Assembly: GCA_003347645.1 (NCBI GenBank)
Contig: QDFX01000011.1
Location: 1-64,000 of the forward strand
DNA length: 64,000 nt
Origin: Rhizobiaceae bacterium CPCC 101076
GTDB lineage: Bacteria > Pseudomonadota > Alphaproteobacteria > Rhizobiales > Methylopilaceae
Direction of reading: 5' to 3'
Shown here one piece after another: positions 1 through 8,429 of the stretch; position 1 is the first letter of the stretch; each line of letters starts with the position of its first letter. A program made the translations under genes and the position numbers. Below the pieces are notes generated by a model that saw only the letters and a list, made by a program, of their open reading frames with translations, did not search any database and was not told the DNA's origin.

Positions 1-37
1 CCCCCCCCCCGGCTCATAAAAATCCGATGTCGCCGCT

Positions 38-241
38 CTACTCATTCACGTACGTTAACGCGCACGCGCAGCTGTTCGTTCGCAAAGGGTTGTCGGCAAA
101 AAGGGTCGCCTCACGCCACTTTGGGCTTCTGGCGCCTCGTTCCCAGCACACGTCCGGGTAGGCTCCGATCATGACCGATCCGGTCGGGTCGACGAAGTAT
201 CGCAACGCCTCCCGCAATACGGATCGGTTGCTGCTCGTCAT
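38..241 (-). CDS. Hypothetical small protein (uncertain)
   Basis: A 67-residue open frame at the left edge, read leftward. The ATG at 241 is chosen because an AGAACGGA stretch lies just upstream; the frame also extends to 292. I do not recognise a family. The protein is polar with one hydrophobic patch (SVMIGAYP) and two cysteines near its C-terminus. No neighbour suggests a function. It may be a chance frame in GC-rich DNA. Confidence 0.25.
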   Translation of the reverse strand: MTSSNRSVLREALRYFVDPTGSVMIGAYPDVCWERGARSPKWREATLFADNPLRTNSCACALTYVNE

Positions 242-311
242 TCCGTTCTCGTGATCCAAGAACCCGGCGGGCCGCCGCGCAACGGCAGGCAACTCGGTGA
301 GCTATCCAAGC

Positions 312-536
312 TCAGTTGAAAGTCACCGTTCCGGGGAAGGCAAAGAAATAGATCGTTTCCTTACCTGGTCCGCAAAGTTCAACCTTCACCGCCTCAGCCT
401 TGTCAGACTGCGAAATCATGAGAGCCGCCTTGAGTGCAGCGTCTCTGGTCGCGAATATCTCGGGTCGTCTGCTCTCCTGCCGAAGTTGCCAATGTTCACC
501 GGAGCGCGTGAGATAGATGGTGTTGGTTTTCGTCAT
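312..536 (-). CDS. DUF2188-like small protein
   Basis: A 74-residue protein. The pattern is a short beta strand (NTIYLTRSGEHWQLR), a segment with conserved-looking Trp and Arg, then a helix beginning FATRDAALKAALMIS, then a final strand. This order (strand, W-x-V/L, a helix starting T-x-x-A-x-x-A, strand) is typical of DUF2188-like proteins of about 60-80 residues, which have no known function. The GAGG in front of the ATG at 536 is too close for a good ribosome site, so the start is tentative. Family assignment is by pattern recall only. Confidence 0.45.
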   Translation of the reverse strand: MTKTNTIYLTRSGEHWQLRQESRRPEIFATRDAALKAALMISQSDKAEAVKVELCGPGKETIYFFAFPGTVTFN

Positions 537-644
537 CCTCGAAGCTTGATCGCCCGAAGCCCGAAGCGCGCTAACATACTTAAAACATCACATGCGCGTG
601 CGGTATCGTACGAAACCGACGTGCGGCGTCGGCGCTTTCCATGC

Positions 645-872
645 ATGGGCACATACACCTTCAAAATCCCGTTGACCCGGAATCCGGTCAGGATTGATCT
701 GCCAAACGACGACGAGGCGTGGGCTGAAGCCGTGACCCTATGCGGGGAAATGTTGCGAGATATGGACGGTAAACTACGTGCAGACACGAACTGGGAGGTC
801 ATTGTCGAGGATCAGCTCAACGCGCCGGTGGCGTCCATCAAGGTCGTGGCGAACCGACATCTGAGGAAGTGA
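645..872 (+). CDS. DUF6894-like small protein
   Basis: A 75-residue protein starting MGTYTFK. An upstream extension to 297 in the same frame looks non-coding. Residues 17-40 contain ELPDDEAAWAEA-like sequence (DLPNDDEAWAEAVTL), then a helix and a W-x-V-x-V-x-D strand (NWEVIVEDQ). This order (strand, LPD acidic turn, Ala-rich helix, W-x-V strand) is characteristic of the DUF6894 family, short proteins abundant in Rhizobiales with no established function. It stands alone, convergent with the next small gene. Confidence 0.5.
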   Translation: MGTYTFKIPLTRNPVRIDLPNDDEAWAEAVTLCGEMLRDMDGKLRADTNWEVIVEDQLNAPVASIKVVANRHLRK

Positions 873-900
873 ACCCTACCCCGGCAATTTTGCGATTGGG

Positions 901-1116
901 CTAGAGCGTCTTGTCAGGACGAGGCTGTCTGCACGCGACGACGAAGTCGGCCGCCTCGTATATGTGCCCGCTCGCATCCTGCACATGGATATCGAAGAAG
1001 CCTCGGAGCGAGAGCTCAAGGATCTTCTCCAGCACGTCTTCAACGCGTGCGCAGTCGATGCTCTTGAGAGAACCGTTCGGAGCTGACCCCCTGACGCTGT
1101 ATGCAATCTCGACCAT
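901..1116 (-). CDS. Hypothetical protein
   Basis: A 71-residue open frame from the ATG at 1116; an in-frame GTG lies three codons upstream at 1125. It reads as a plausible globular protein: a basic N-terminal strand (VEIAYSVRG), a helix with regular hydrophobic spacing (VEDVLEKILELSLRGF), then a strand and an Ala-rich tail. I do not recognise the family. No strong ribosome site precedes it. Its amphipathic helix and lack of rare-looking composition make it more credible than the overlapping frames. Confidence 0.4.
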   Translation of the reverse strand: MVEIAYSVRGSAPNGSLKSIDCARVEDVLEKILELSLRGFFDIHVQDASGHIYEAADFVVACRQPRPDKTL

Positions 1117-1497
1117 ATCTCGCACATAGTGCGGGCTGACGGGCCGGAAATTGATCTAGGTTAACAAGCGAGCCGCTCAAGCATAATCGCGCTTACGGGG
1201 GCACCTCAGGCCATATCGTACTTCGGCGGCTCTAGCGCGCCTTCAGTGCGCAAAAAGGCGGCGGCTCCCTGAGCAGGAGTGGTTCCGGTTGTCGTCGGGG
1301 TGGAGCAAAATCAATATCTTGAAGTAGTATTATAATGTCTTGCCTCCGCGATATAACTCGATCCCGACTTGTATATCGGGAGAGTTCAAGTGTTCGTCAC
1401 TGGCCGAAGATGCTCGTGATCGAGACTCTCGGCTCCCTGCCGTTCAGCGAGCCATGTAGGCTGCTGGGCCATGGTATGCTTTTCGGGATCCTGCGAA
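1117..1497. other. Non-coding spacer
   Basis: About 380 bases between two leftward genes with no convincing protein. Frames present on both strands have Arg/Ser-rich shadow composition. I see no RNA gene. It should contain the promoter of the leftward gene ending at 901. Confidence 0.4.
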
Positions 1498-1523
1498 TGT
1501 CCGCTTTTGACCCATTGCGGACA
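1498..1523. terminator. Inverted repeat after the DUF4242 gene
   Basis: TGTCCGC at 1498-1504 pairs with GCGGACA at 1517-1523 around a 12-base loop. It lies nine bases beyond the stop codon of the leftward gene ending at 1532. The arms are the kind of TGTCCGC/GCGGACA palindrome I associate with scattered intergenic repeats in rhizobia, so it may be a repeat fragment rather than a dedicated terminator. There is no T tract. Confidence 0.35.
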
Positions 1524-1531
1524 GTCCTTGG

Positions 1532-1798
1532 CTATGGCGCAATGGGCGTCTCTTCGAGCACATCGGCGGCCCAGACTCGTTCGAACTTGGCGGCCGCCTC
1601 CCGTTGTACATTGCGTACGCTGGCAACATCTTGCGCTTCATATTCGCAAATCATGCGACGCCGGTCACCGGACCAGAAGCTGCGGAGCCAACGAACGTCG
1701 TAGAGTTCGAGGCAAGGGGCCATTCGTGCCTCGGTGGCCTTGAGTTCTTCCTCCGTGAGCGGCGGCTCGAAGTTTCTTTCGACGATGATGCGGGACAT
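1532..1798 (-). CDS. DUF4242 family protein
   Basis: An 88-residue protein with a good ribosome site (AAAGGAG) before the ATG. Its N-terminal strand (SRIIVERNF), the EEEL helix, and the pattern VRWLRSFWSGDRRRMICEYEA followed by a second helix match the ferredoxin-like DUF4242 family, which includes the nickel-binding SCO4226 protein of Streptomyces. It lies 24 bases downstream of the large SARP/AAA regulator gene on the same strand, so the two are probably cotranscribed. Pairing of DUF4242 proteins with signalling or regulatory genes is common, but the role here is unknown. Confidence 0.75.
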   Translation of the reverse strand: MSRIIVERNFEPPLTEEELKATEARMAPCLELYDVRWLRSFWSGDRRRMICEYEAQDVASVRNVQREAAAKFERVWAADVLEETPIAP

Positions 1799-1822
1799 GG
1801 GCGGTCTCCTTTCAAGTCAGGT

Positions 1823-4800
1823 TCACTCCCGGACCGTGGAAGCCATCGTGGAAGGGAGGACACGGAGAAGGGCAGATTGAACCGCCGATAGAGCACGGGC
1901 GCTGATTTCGTTGGGATGATGTGGTTGCCGAGCAAGCCCCACCATTTGGCCAAGCGCGGTGTGATCGCCCATCGCGGCCAAGAGAGACCTGGCGATGGTG
2001 ACTTCGTTCACCCGATGCAAGATCGATGCAATCGACAAGGCCGCTGACGCGTTCTGGAACGCTGGTCCCGTCCACCCTCGCTTCATCTGAAGGCGGGCGG
2101 CGCTATTCAGTGAATATGCCAGATAAGATTTGTCATCGACCGCTCGGAGCTGGGCGAGCGCCTGGTCCAACGCATCAAGGGACTCGGTTTCCGCGCTACT
2201 GGCAAGCAGGGCCAGCGCGTCCAGAGCGGAGACGAATGGTGTCTCATCGTCGCCAAGGCGCTTTGCGACGACCATGAGTTCGGTGCATCGTGCGCGCACG
2301 TCCGAGTAACGATCATCCTCCAGCGCCAGCATAGCCAGAAGCGTGAGGCACTTATATTCACGCCAACGGTCTTGTTCGTATTGAGCTAGGAGGAGTGCAC
2401 GCTCGGTCGATCCGATGGCGTCTGCCTCGCCATCCCAGCGTTGCAGAAGCCCTCGAGCCCAGTGCAACTCACAAAGTTCGACGTCGAGGGAAGCCGCGAG
2501 ATCACTTGCGTCTGCAATCAAAGTACGGGCTCGATGTACGTCCGTCTCAAGTTCCAGGAGGCATCGAGCGGTATTGGCGAGCTGATGCGCACTTATGGCA
2601 AGACCGGCTGATCGTCCGGCGGCGGCGGCGTCCAACGTGTTCTTCTGTGCTTGCTCCGGCTGACCGGCCTGTTGATTCAGGACGGACAGAAGATAGTGTC
2701 CGGTCGCCGCGACGTCCGAGAGCAATAGTCTCTGCGCCGCTTGGATCGTCTCTTCGATCGACGCGGCCAAGGGAGGGAGACGCTGCATCCTTGGACCTGT
2801 CGCGGCGAAGAGCCGAACCTTCAGCAACGCCATTCGCGCCTCGATCTTGGCGGGTCCGTCCGCGAGCGCTTGCACGTGATGGAGGCCGCGGTCGGCAAGC
2901 GATGCGGCGTCGGCATTGGCAAACAGGCGCAAGGCGCGCTGTCCTGCAATCTCGCAAGCACGGACCGCCTCCTCAAAATCCCCCGCGAGTTCGGCATGGT
3001 GGGCCAACTCCCCGGCCAGTGTGAAATCCCTTTCCAGATCCGACCTGAGACTCCTTGCTATATGCCGGTGCACCAACCTGCGGCGGGGATGCGAGAGCGT
3101 GCGGTAAGCCGCTTGCCGGACCAGGTCGTGGTTGAAGTCATACGATCCGTCGTCGAGCGGGTGGATGAGTTCACGTCGTTCGAGGTTTAGCAGCGCTCCG
3201 ATTAGTTCAGCTGGGTCGACAAATCCGAGTCGCGCGAGATCTTCGCCGGTGAAGTTGCGGCCGAAGGCGGCTGCCCACGCAAGCAGGTCACGTGCGTGAT
3301 CCGTGAGGCTTGCAAATTGGTCCGCAATGACGGTCTCGATCGTGCGACTTATCTCGCCGGGGCAGCGGGTGCGAGCAAGCTCCAAAGCGAACAGCGGGTT
3401 TCCCCCGCTCTGGGCCGCGATCGACGAGGGGTCGATCCCTTCCTGGGCGACGGTCTGCACTAATGCAGCCGTGTCCTGGGCAGAAAGCGCGGCGAGACGA
3501 ATCTCGCGAAGGCGATCCTCGCGAGCGAGCGCCCGCAACAACTTCGACACCGGTGCGTTGTCGCCGATCTCGCCGGAGCGTGCGGCACAGCCGAGAAGAA
3601 AACCCATAGGCGTCCTGCATTGGCGGGCAACGTAATGGAGCAGAGCCGCTGATGCCTCATCCAACCACTGGACATCGTCGACTAGGATCGCTACGGGCCG
3701 GTCCCCTGCTGCTGTCCGCAAGGTATCGACGACGTACTCGAACAGACCGGATCGGTCGGCGAACGCATCCGGGGCAGACATTCCGTCGGTCAAGACGTTG
3801 CTGATGCTGCGCCAACGTTCGGCGGTGGCGTCCGCTCGAGCGATCGTACGCAACATGTCCGTCCAGATCCCGTAGGGCCGGATGGCTTCGGATTGGAAAG
3901 CGCGACTACGAAACGCCACCCCACCCGTGGCGGCAACGGTCTCCGCCACGTAATCGAGCATTCGGCTCTTTCCGATGCCGGGCTCGCCCTTGATGAGAAC
4001 GACATCCGTATTGCCATTCAGCGCCGCGGACACCAGCCGATCGATTTCAGCGCGTTCGGCATGGCGGCCGATCAATGCGCGAGAAGGTCCTGATCGCGGG
4101 CTCTTTGCGAGATATGGACAGCGGGTGTGCTCGGCAACTCGTCGGCGTGCAGGCGCAAGGAGCCGGCGCGCCTCTTCGAGTTCTTCTCCGGGCTTTGTCG
4201 ACAGCTCGATTTCCAAGATGCGTCGGGCGTGTTCGTAATAGCTGAGTGCCTCCGCGGATCGGTTCGAGTGCACAAGGAGCCGGACCACCGACGCGTGACC
4301 GGGTTCCGACAATGGATCGGCGGTCACCATTTGGCGGGCATAAGGAAGCGCGTCCGCGGGAGCATCGTGGAGACGTTCGATGAGAATGCCGAGAACGCTG
4401 ATCCGAAGGCGGCTGACGGCCTCCCTCTCTGCCATGCACCATTCCTGAAAGCGATAACAGGAGGGGAGATCAAGCCCGTCGAGAAACTCGCCCTGGAAAA
4501 GTTCGACGGCTCTCTTCAGCGCTTCCGTCGACGTGCTGGATGGGTCGTCCGCCACCAACGAACGAATTTGAAAAAGATCCACCTGGGCAGCATCCGTTTG
4601 GATGCCCACATGCTCGCGGTCCGCGACCAAGCGATCCGCCTTCTGGTCATTCACGAGGGGGCGAATCTTGCTGAGACTCCAACGCAGCTCACCGCGTGGA
4701 TCGTCCGGGCCGTCCCAGAAGATATCGCACAAGCGTTCCCGGCGATGAGAGCGAGCCGTCGCAACAAGATAGCCGAGGAGCGCGCGTGTTTTCTTCGAGG

Positions 4801-4870
4801 CTGGCAGACTGACAGGCAGCCCGTCCCTGAAGAGCTGTAACTCACCCGTCATTTGGATCTGGAGCGGCAT
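1823..4870 (-). CDS. SARP/BTAD-AAA ATPase transcriptional regulator
   Basis: A 1015-residue regulator. The ATG at 4870 is chosen because GAAGGAG lies seven bases upstream; the frame extends 40 codons further without good signal. Residues 1-95 form an OmpR-like winged-helix domain (KKTRALLGYLV, LRWSLSKIRPL). Residues 100-250 form a bacterial transcriptional activation domain of helical repeats. An AAA/STAND ATPase follows with Walker A (GEPGIGKSRM) and Walker B (ILVDDVQWLDEAS). The C-terminal ~450 residues are TPR-like helices. Unlike MalT-type LuxR regulators there is no C-terminal HTH. The gene precedes the DUF4242 gene and diverges from a methyltransferase gene 135 bases away, a likely target. 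The ligand is unknown. Confidence 0.85.
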   Translation of the reverse strand: MPLQIQMTGELQLFRDGLPVSLPASKKTRALLGYLVATARSHRRERLCDIFWDGPDDPRGELRWSLSKIRPLVNDQKADRLVADREHVGIQTDAAQVDLFQIRSLVADDPSSTSTEALKRAVELFQGEFLDGLDLPSCYRFQEWCMAEREAVSRLRISVLGILIERLHDAPADALPYARQMVTADPLSEPGHASVVRLLVHSNRSAEALSYYEHARRILEIELSTKPGEELEEARRLLAPARRRVAEHTRCPYLAKSPRSGPSRALIGRHAERAEIDRLVSAALNGNTDVVLIKGEPGIGKSRMLDYVAETVAATGGVAFRSRAFQSEAIRPYGIWTDMLRTIARADATAERWRSISNVLTDGMSAPDAFADRSGLFEYVVDTLRTAAGDRPVAILVDDVQWLDEASAALLHYVARQCRTPMGFLLGCAARSGEIGDNAPVSKLLRALAREDRLREIRLAALSAQDTAALVQTVAQEGIDPSSIAAQSGGNPLFALELARTRCPGEISRTIETVIADQFASLTDHARDLLAWAAAFGRNFTGEDLARLGFVDPAELIGALLNLERRELIHPLDDGSYDFNHDLVRQAAYRTLSHPRRRLVHRHIARSLRSDLERDFTLAGELAHHAELAGDFEEAVRACEIAGQRALRLFANADAASLADRGLHHVQALADGPAKIEARMALLKVRLFAATGPRMQRLPPLAASIEETIQAAQRLLLSDVAATGHYLLSVLNQQAGQPEQAQKNTLDAAAAGRSAGLAISAHQLANTARCLLELETDVHRARTLIADASDLAASLDVELCELHWARGLLQRWDGEADAIGSTERALLLAQYEQDRWREYKCLTLLAMLALEDDRYSDVRARCTELMVVAKRLGDDETPFVSALDALALLASSAETESLDALDQALAQLRAVDDKSYLAYSLNSAARLQMKRGWTGPAFQNASAALSIASILHRVNEVTIARSLLAAMGDHTALGQMVGLARQPHHPNEISARALSAVQSALLRVLPSTMASTVRE

Positions 4871-5005
4871 GCACTCCTTCCTCAGCAGCAGCCGAAATCC
4901 ACGCCAACTCCCACGGGGATATCCACGGCCTTGTTGAAGTCTAGCCGAACAGAGCCCCGCACGAAACACGTGCTCGATCGGCGTCCGCAACCAACGGAGT
5001 TCAAA

Positions 5006-5857
5006 ATGAATGTCTTCGACCCCGTCAGATATAAGGAAACGACGTGTCAGCAGTGGCAGAGCGCTGCCAAGGCCTGGAATGACTGGAGTCCCTTACTGCG
5101 GCGGTGGTTGGGGCCAGCTACCGAAATCCTGATCGAGATGTCGCAGATCGGGCCGGGAAGCCGAGTTCTCATCGTGGCGGCCGGCGCGGGGGACGAGACG
5201 CTACAGATCGCGGAGCGCGTTGGGCCCACAGGTTATGTTCTCGCGACCGATATCTCCTCAAACATCCTCGACCATGCCGCCGAGAACGCCAGACGAGCGG
5301 GTTTCACTCATGTCGAGGCGCGCGTGATGGACGGCGAAAATCTTGAGGTACCAGAAGCTAGCTTCGATGCCGTGATCTCTCGGGTCGGATTGATCTACTT
5401 TCCCGATCAGCAAAAAGCTCTCGCTGGTATGAGACGGGCGCTCAGGGTCGGAGGAAGGATCGGCGCGATCGTCTACGGCACGGCGGAAAACAATAGGTTC
5501 TTTTCCGTTCCGGTCTCAATCATTCGCCGACGTGCGAACCTACCGCCGCCGCTGCCGGGTCAGCCGGGTCCGTTCAGTCTAGGCGGTCCCGGGATCCTGA
5601 CTGACGAAATCCGGCGGGCAGGGTTCCACGACGTGGAAGCTCTTCTCGTCGCCGCTCCGGTCTGCACACCCAACGCGGCCGATTGCGTACGGTTCGAACG
5701 CGAGTCCTTCGGTGCCCTTCACCAGATGCTCAGCGGCCTGGACGATGCCGGCCGCGAGGAGGCGTGGCAGGAGATCGAACAAGCACTTCGCGCTTTCGAC
5801 ACGGCATCCGGGTTTGAGGGACCATGCGAGATGGTCGTGGCGTGCGGCACCAAATGA
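5006..5857 (+). CDS. Class I SAM-dependent methyltransferase
   Basis: A 283-residue protein starting at the ATG at 5006, behind CGGAGTTCAAA. The longer frame from 4853 overlaps the divergent regulator and is not used. The glycine-rich motif I region (VLIVAAGAGDETLQIAERV), the acidic end of strand 2 (VLATDIS), motif II (DGENLEVPEASFDAVISR) and the post-motif helix (ALRVGGRIGAIVYG) define a UbiE/Methyltransf_11 type Rossmann fold. The substrate is not evident. It is transcribed divergently from the SARP/AAA gene, so it is probably the regulated partner. Confidence 0.8.
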   Translation: MNVFDPVRYKETTCQQWQSAAKAWNDWSPLLRRWLGPATEILIEMSQIGPGSRVLIVAAGAGDETLQIAERVGPTGYVLATDISSNILDHAAENARRAGFTHVEARVMDGENLEVPEASFDAVISRVGLIYFPDQQKALAGMRRALRVGGRIGAIVYGTAENNRFFSVPVSIIRRRANLPPPLPGQPGPFSLGGPGILTDEIRRAGFHDVEALLVAAPVCTPNAADCVRFERESFGALHQMLSGLDDAGREEAWQEIEQALRAFDTASGFEGPCEMVVACGTK

Positions 5858-5997
5858 GGAAGGTGGCAGGCGTCTGCTCCGAAGGAGCAAGTTCCTGCGT
5901 GGAATTACGCATGCTGCTGCAAGAAGAACCAACTTCGTCGGTGCACCTTGCAGGGGTCATCTCATCAGGATTGAAATCGCGTTCGAAGCGCGCACGG

Positions 5998-6231
5998 TTA
6001 GTCAGAGCAACCGCTCTGATCGTCTGAACGGTCGAAGAGACACACCAGCTCCAGTGCGCCCGGCGCGAACGATCCCTTTCGTTCTCCCGTTTCGTCGTGC
6101 CAGCAGCACCACAGCCGTCGATGACCTTGCAAGTCCATTCCTATAGCGAACACGGTAAGAGCCGTCCTGCCGCCCGTCTTCAGACGTACAAGATCGCCAA
6201 CCCTGAACTCTTCCGTTTCCGGCTCAACCAT
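5998..6231 (-). CDS. DUF2158/YodC-like small protein
   Basis: A 77-residue protein. The N-terminal FRVGDLVRLKTGGRTALTV is the hallmark of DUF2158 (YodC-like): GD-x-V-x-L-K-x-GG. The conserved region later contains WCCWHDETGERKGSFAPGALE, matching the family's C-x-W then F-x-x-x-x-L pattern. The function is unknown; the fold is a small SH3-like barrel. Its start overlaps the end of the upstream frame by 8 bases. Confidence 0.75.
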   Translation of the reverse strand: MVEPETEEFRVGDLVRLKTGGRTALTVFAIGMDLQGHRRLWCCWHDETGERKGSFAPGALELVCLFDRSDDQSGCSD

Positions 6232-6466
6232 TGAAAATTTGAGGCATAGTCATGCGAAAAGTGAACGCCTGACCGGACCAGTCTCTTCCGGTGCCGATTG
6301 GTGAAATCGCGGCCCATTGGTTCCGAAGTAAATCTACCCGCTGCGTGGAGGGCGCCGAGAAAGAGGGAAGTATCTCCTCATCTTCTATCCGGCACTCGGC
6401 CGACTTCACCGGCATATGGCTCGCTTCCTCGTCGCCGCGATAGAGAACAATAAATGGAGAGCTCAT
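6224..6466 (-). CDS. Hypothetical protein (uncertain)
   Basis: An 80-residue frame from the ATG at 6466, starting MSSPFIVLYRGDEEAS. Its stop overlaps the start of the DUF2158 gene by 8 bases, an arrangement that would fit translational coupling. There is no recognisable domain and no clear ribosome site. The overlap is the main reason for listing it. Confidence 0.3.
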   Translation of the reverse strand: MSSPFIVLYRGDEEASHMPVKSAECRIEDEEILPSFSAPSTQRVDLLRNQWAAISPIGTGRDWSGQAFTFRMTMPQIFNG

Positions 6467-6613
6467 AATCGACCGCGAGCAACCTTTGACAATGGTGACT
6501 TCCGGCTTGCGACGAATTTCGTGGTACGTTGGCGAGTTCGCTTTTTGAGGTCCCACCAAGAACGAGAATGAGCGCAGCAAAAGCTAAGTGATGAAATTTA
6601 CAGGACGAGATCA

Positions 6614-6997
6614 TTACTGCTCGCTGGCTAATCTTTCGACCAAGGTCAAGAGATCACCGGGGTGGCACCGGCGTTGGCAGGACCTTTTGCTAAAGGAGAG
6701 TGCCTTAAGCTTGAAGTCGTGCATCTCTGATGAGATCAATACTGACGAGCGAGGCCAATTCTGCGCCCACACTCGAAGGAAAAGGCCATGTGCGAACGCG
6801 TTGTCGCCGGTCACACAGATCATTCGCTTGTGGCATTCGAAGACCGTCAGCGCTTGAATTTTGTTTGGAGTTTCAGACGTTGCGTAACCATTCGCTCTGA
6901 GAACTTCGCCGATGTCCGACCAAAGAGTCGGAGACGCGTCAGAAATTAGTTCATGCGCCTCGAAGTGATGCGTTCGATCTGAGCGCGTCGGGCTCAT
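6614..6997 (-). CDS. Degenerate response-regulator receiver-like protein
   Basis: A 127-residue protein whose order of elements resembles a receiver domain. The helix IGEVLRANGYATSET and following residues match the alpha1/beta2 region (L...GY.V..A). PRSSVLISSE matches beta4 (P-x-I-x-x-x-S). The C-terminus HPGDLLTLVERLASEQ matches the KPFDP..LL..V.. alpha5 segment. The usual phospho-acceptor Asp followed by PMPG is not present, and Arg-Arg replaces the conserved KP. If homologous it is probably a pseudo-receiver. It lies six bases downstream of the small gene at 7004, so the two are likely cotranscribed. Confidence 0.45.
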   Translation of the reverse strand: MSPTRSDRTHHFEAHELISDASPTLWSDIGEVLRANGYATSETPNKIQALTVFECHKRMICVTGDNAFAHGLFLRVWAQNWPRSSVLISSEMHDFKLKALSFSKRSCQRRCHPGDLLTLVERLASEQ

Positions 6998-7003
6998 ACG
7001 AAC

Positions 7004-7201
7004 TCACTCGCGTTTCAGAGAGGCAATGTTCAGGTTGCCTTGTACTACCGCGATCAGTGTTTCAGCGTCATTTCCGAATTGCTTAATCAGCTTGCGGGCT
7101 TTTGCGACGGGTATCCCTGTTTCTTCAGCGAGGTCCAGAACGTTGAACCGCTTGGAGACAACGACGTTCTGCGCCTTTCCCGGCGTCTGATTTACCCCCA
7201 T
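7004..7201 (-). CDS. DUF3606-like small helical protein
   Basis: A 65-residue protein. The start at 7201 is chosen for the GGGAGTGG ribosome site; the in-frame extension to 7456 has shadow-like composition. The core is FNVLDLAEETGIPVAKARKLIKQFG, a helix-turn-helix-like pair of helices as in DUF3606 and related short proteins (L-x-E/Y-x-x-x-x-G-x-x-x-x-x-L-x-x-A-V-x-x-x-G). The function is unknown; DNA binding is possible but not shown. It is followed by the receiver-like gene. Confidence 0.5.
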   Translation of the reverse strand: MGVNQTPGKAQNVVVSKRFNVLDLAEETGIPVAKARKLIKQFGNDAETLIAVVQGNLNIASLKRE

Positions 7202-7470
7202 GGCCCACTCCCATTGTGATTCTTGTCGCTGACGTAGCTTCTCTATGCCGGGCTCACCCGGACACGTTTCTTTCTTTGTTTGCGAATCCAGTCGAGCATC
7301 CGGCCGCCTGATTGAGAAGAACCTAGAGTACGCTGGCGAACCAAAAATCTGTGTTCTGGATTCCCGGGAAAGGTTGGTAACAGTGCCTCTCAGATGTTTC
7401 TTAATATGACAGCGCTTGATGTGACCTATGATCCAAGGAGTGATCATTCGATTCACATCAGCAATGCTTA

Positions 7471-8274
7471 ATGTCGCAGCAAAATCATTTGTCTGATCGG
7501 AGTGCTCCGTTGGTCGCGAAGAAGACGATTGAAAGTAAGCTTCAACGATGGAACACCGATGGATCGAGCACGCTTGGCAACAGGCTGCTCAGTTTGATCC
7601 CTGCAACTGAGTGGGCGGCGATTGAAGGCAAGTTCGACAAGATGCATCTTCGACGCCGACAGGTGCTGATCGAGCCCAACCTTCCCGTGACTCACGCCTA
7701 TTTCCCGATCACCGGAACCGCATCTTTTCTTTCGAGGGGAAGCGGAGAGAAGCCAATGGAAACCTCGATCGTGGGGAAGCACGGATTTATTGGGATCCCG
7801 ATCATCCTCGGAACCAATCGTTCACCGCTCCGCTGTTCTGTCCAGATGAGTGGCACAGCTTTTCGAATCGCCGCAGCAGATCTGACGATAGCTTTTGCCG
7901 AACAGCCCCAGTTTCGGCGGAACCTCTTGTTTCACATCCAGGCTCGGATGACACAGCAATCCGTTCTCATCGCCTGTAATGCTCGTCATACGCTCGAGCA
8001 GCGTGTGTGCCGCTGGCTTCTGATGGCCTTGGCGAGGCTGGAGAGCAGGACCATCCCAGCGACTCATGATCTTGTCGCAAGAATGCTCGGTGTACGGCGA
8101 GCGGGGGTGACTCAGATGTTAGCCAGATTGGAGCAACAGGGCGTGCTTCTGAGGAGTCGCGGGAGGATCGACATCACCTCGCCCGAGGAACTAGAACGCA
8201 CATCTTGTGACTGCTTCCGCATCATTCAAAATGAATATGATCGCCTGCTAACTGACCGCGATGTGGCTCGGTAG
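7471..8274 (+). CDS. Crp/Fnr family transcriptional regulator
   Basis: A 267-residue protein. Residues ~35-165 form a cyclic-nucleotide-binding-like beta roll (RRRQVLIEPNLPVTHAYFP, then G-F-I-G-I-P). A long dimerisation helix follows (RMTQQSVLIACNARHTLEQRVCRWLL), then a winged HTH (THDLVARMLGVRRAGVTQMLARLEQQG). This is the common alphaproteobacterial Crp/Fnr subfamily with a THE/THD-x-x-A-x-x-L-G-x-x-R recognition region. No Fnr-type cysteine cluster is seen in the N-terminus, so oxygen sensing through a cluster is unlikely. The ligand is unknown. Similar proteins often regulate stress genes. Confidence 0.88.
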   Translation: MSQQNHLSDRSAPLVAKKTIESKLQRWNTDGSSTLGNRLLSLIPATEWAAIEGKFDKMHLRRRQVLIEPNLPVTHAYFPITGTASFLSRGSGEKPMETSIVGKHGFIGIPIILGTNRSPLRCSVQMSGTAFRIAAADLTIAFAEQPQFRRNLLFHIQARMTQQSVLIACNARHTLEQRVCRWLLMALARLESRTIPATHDLVARMLGVRRAGVTQMLARLEQQGVLLRSRGRIDITSPEELERTSCDCFRIIQNEYDRLLTDRDVAR

Positions 8275-8429
8275 GCTGAACAACGTCCTTTAAGTGCCGG
8301 AAACGCTCGTTCGCCAACGTCGGATCGCCTTTCCCGCTGAGCACTACTTGCATCACGATAGCGATGTGCCATTCGGCCTGGAATTAACGAGGATCAAGCA
8401 CGGGGGAGTCGCAATCCGCCACCTTCTGC

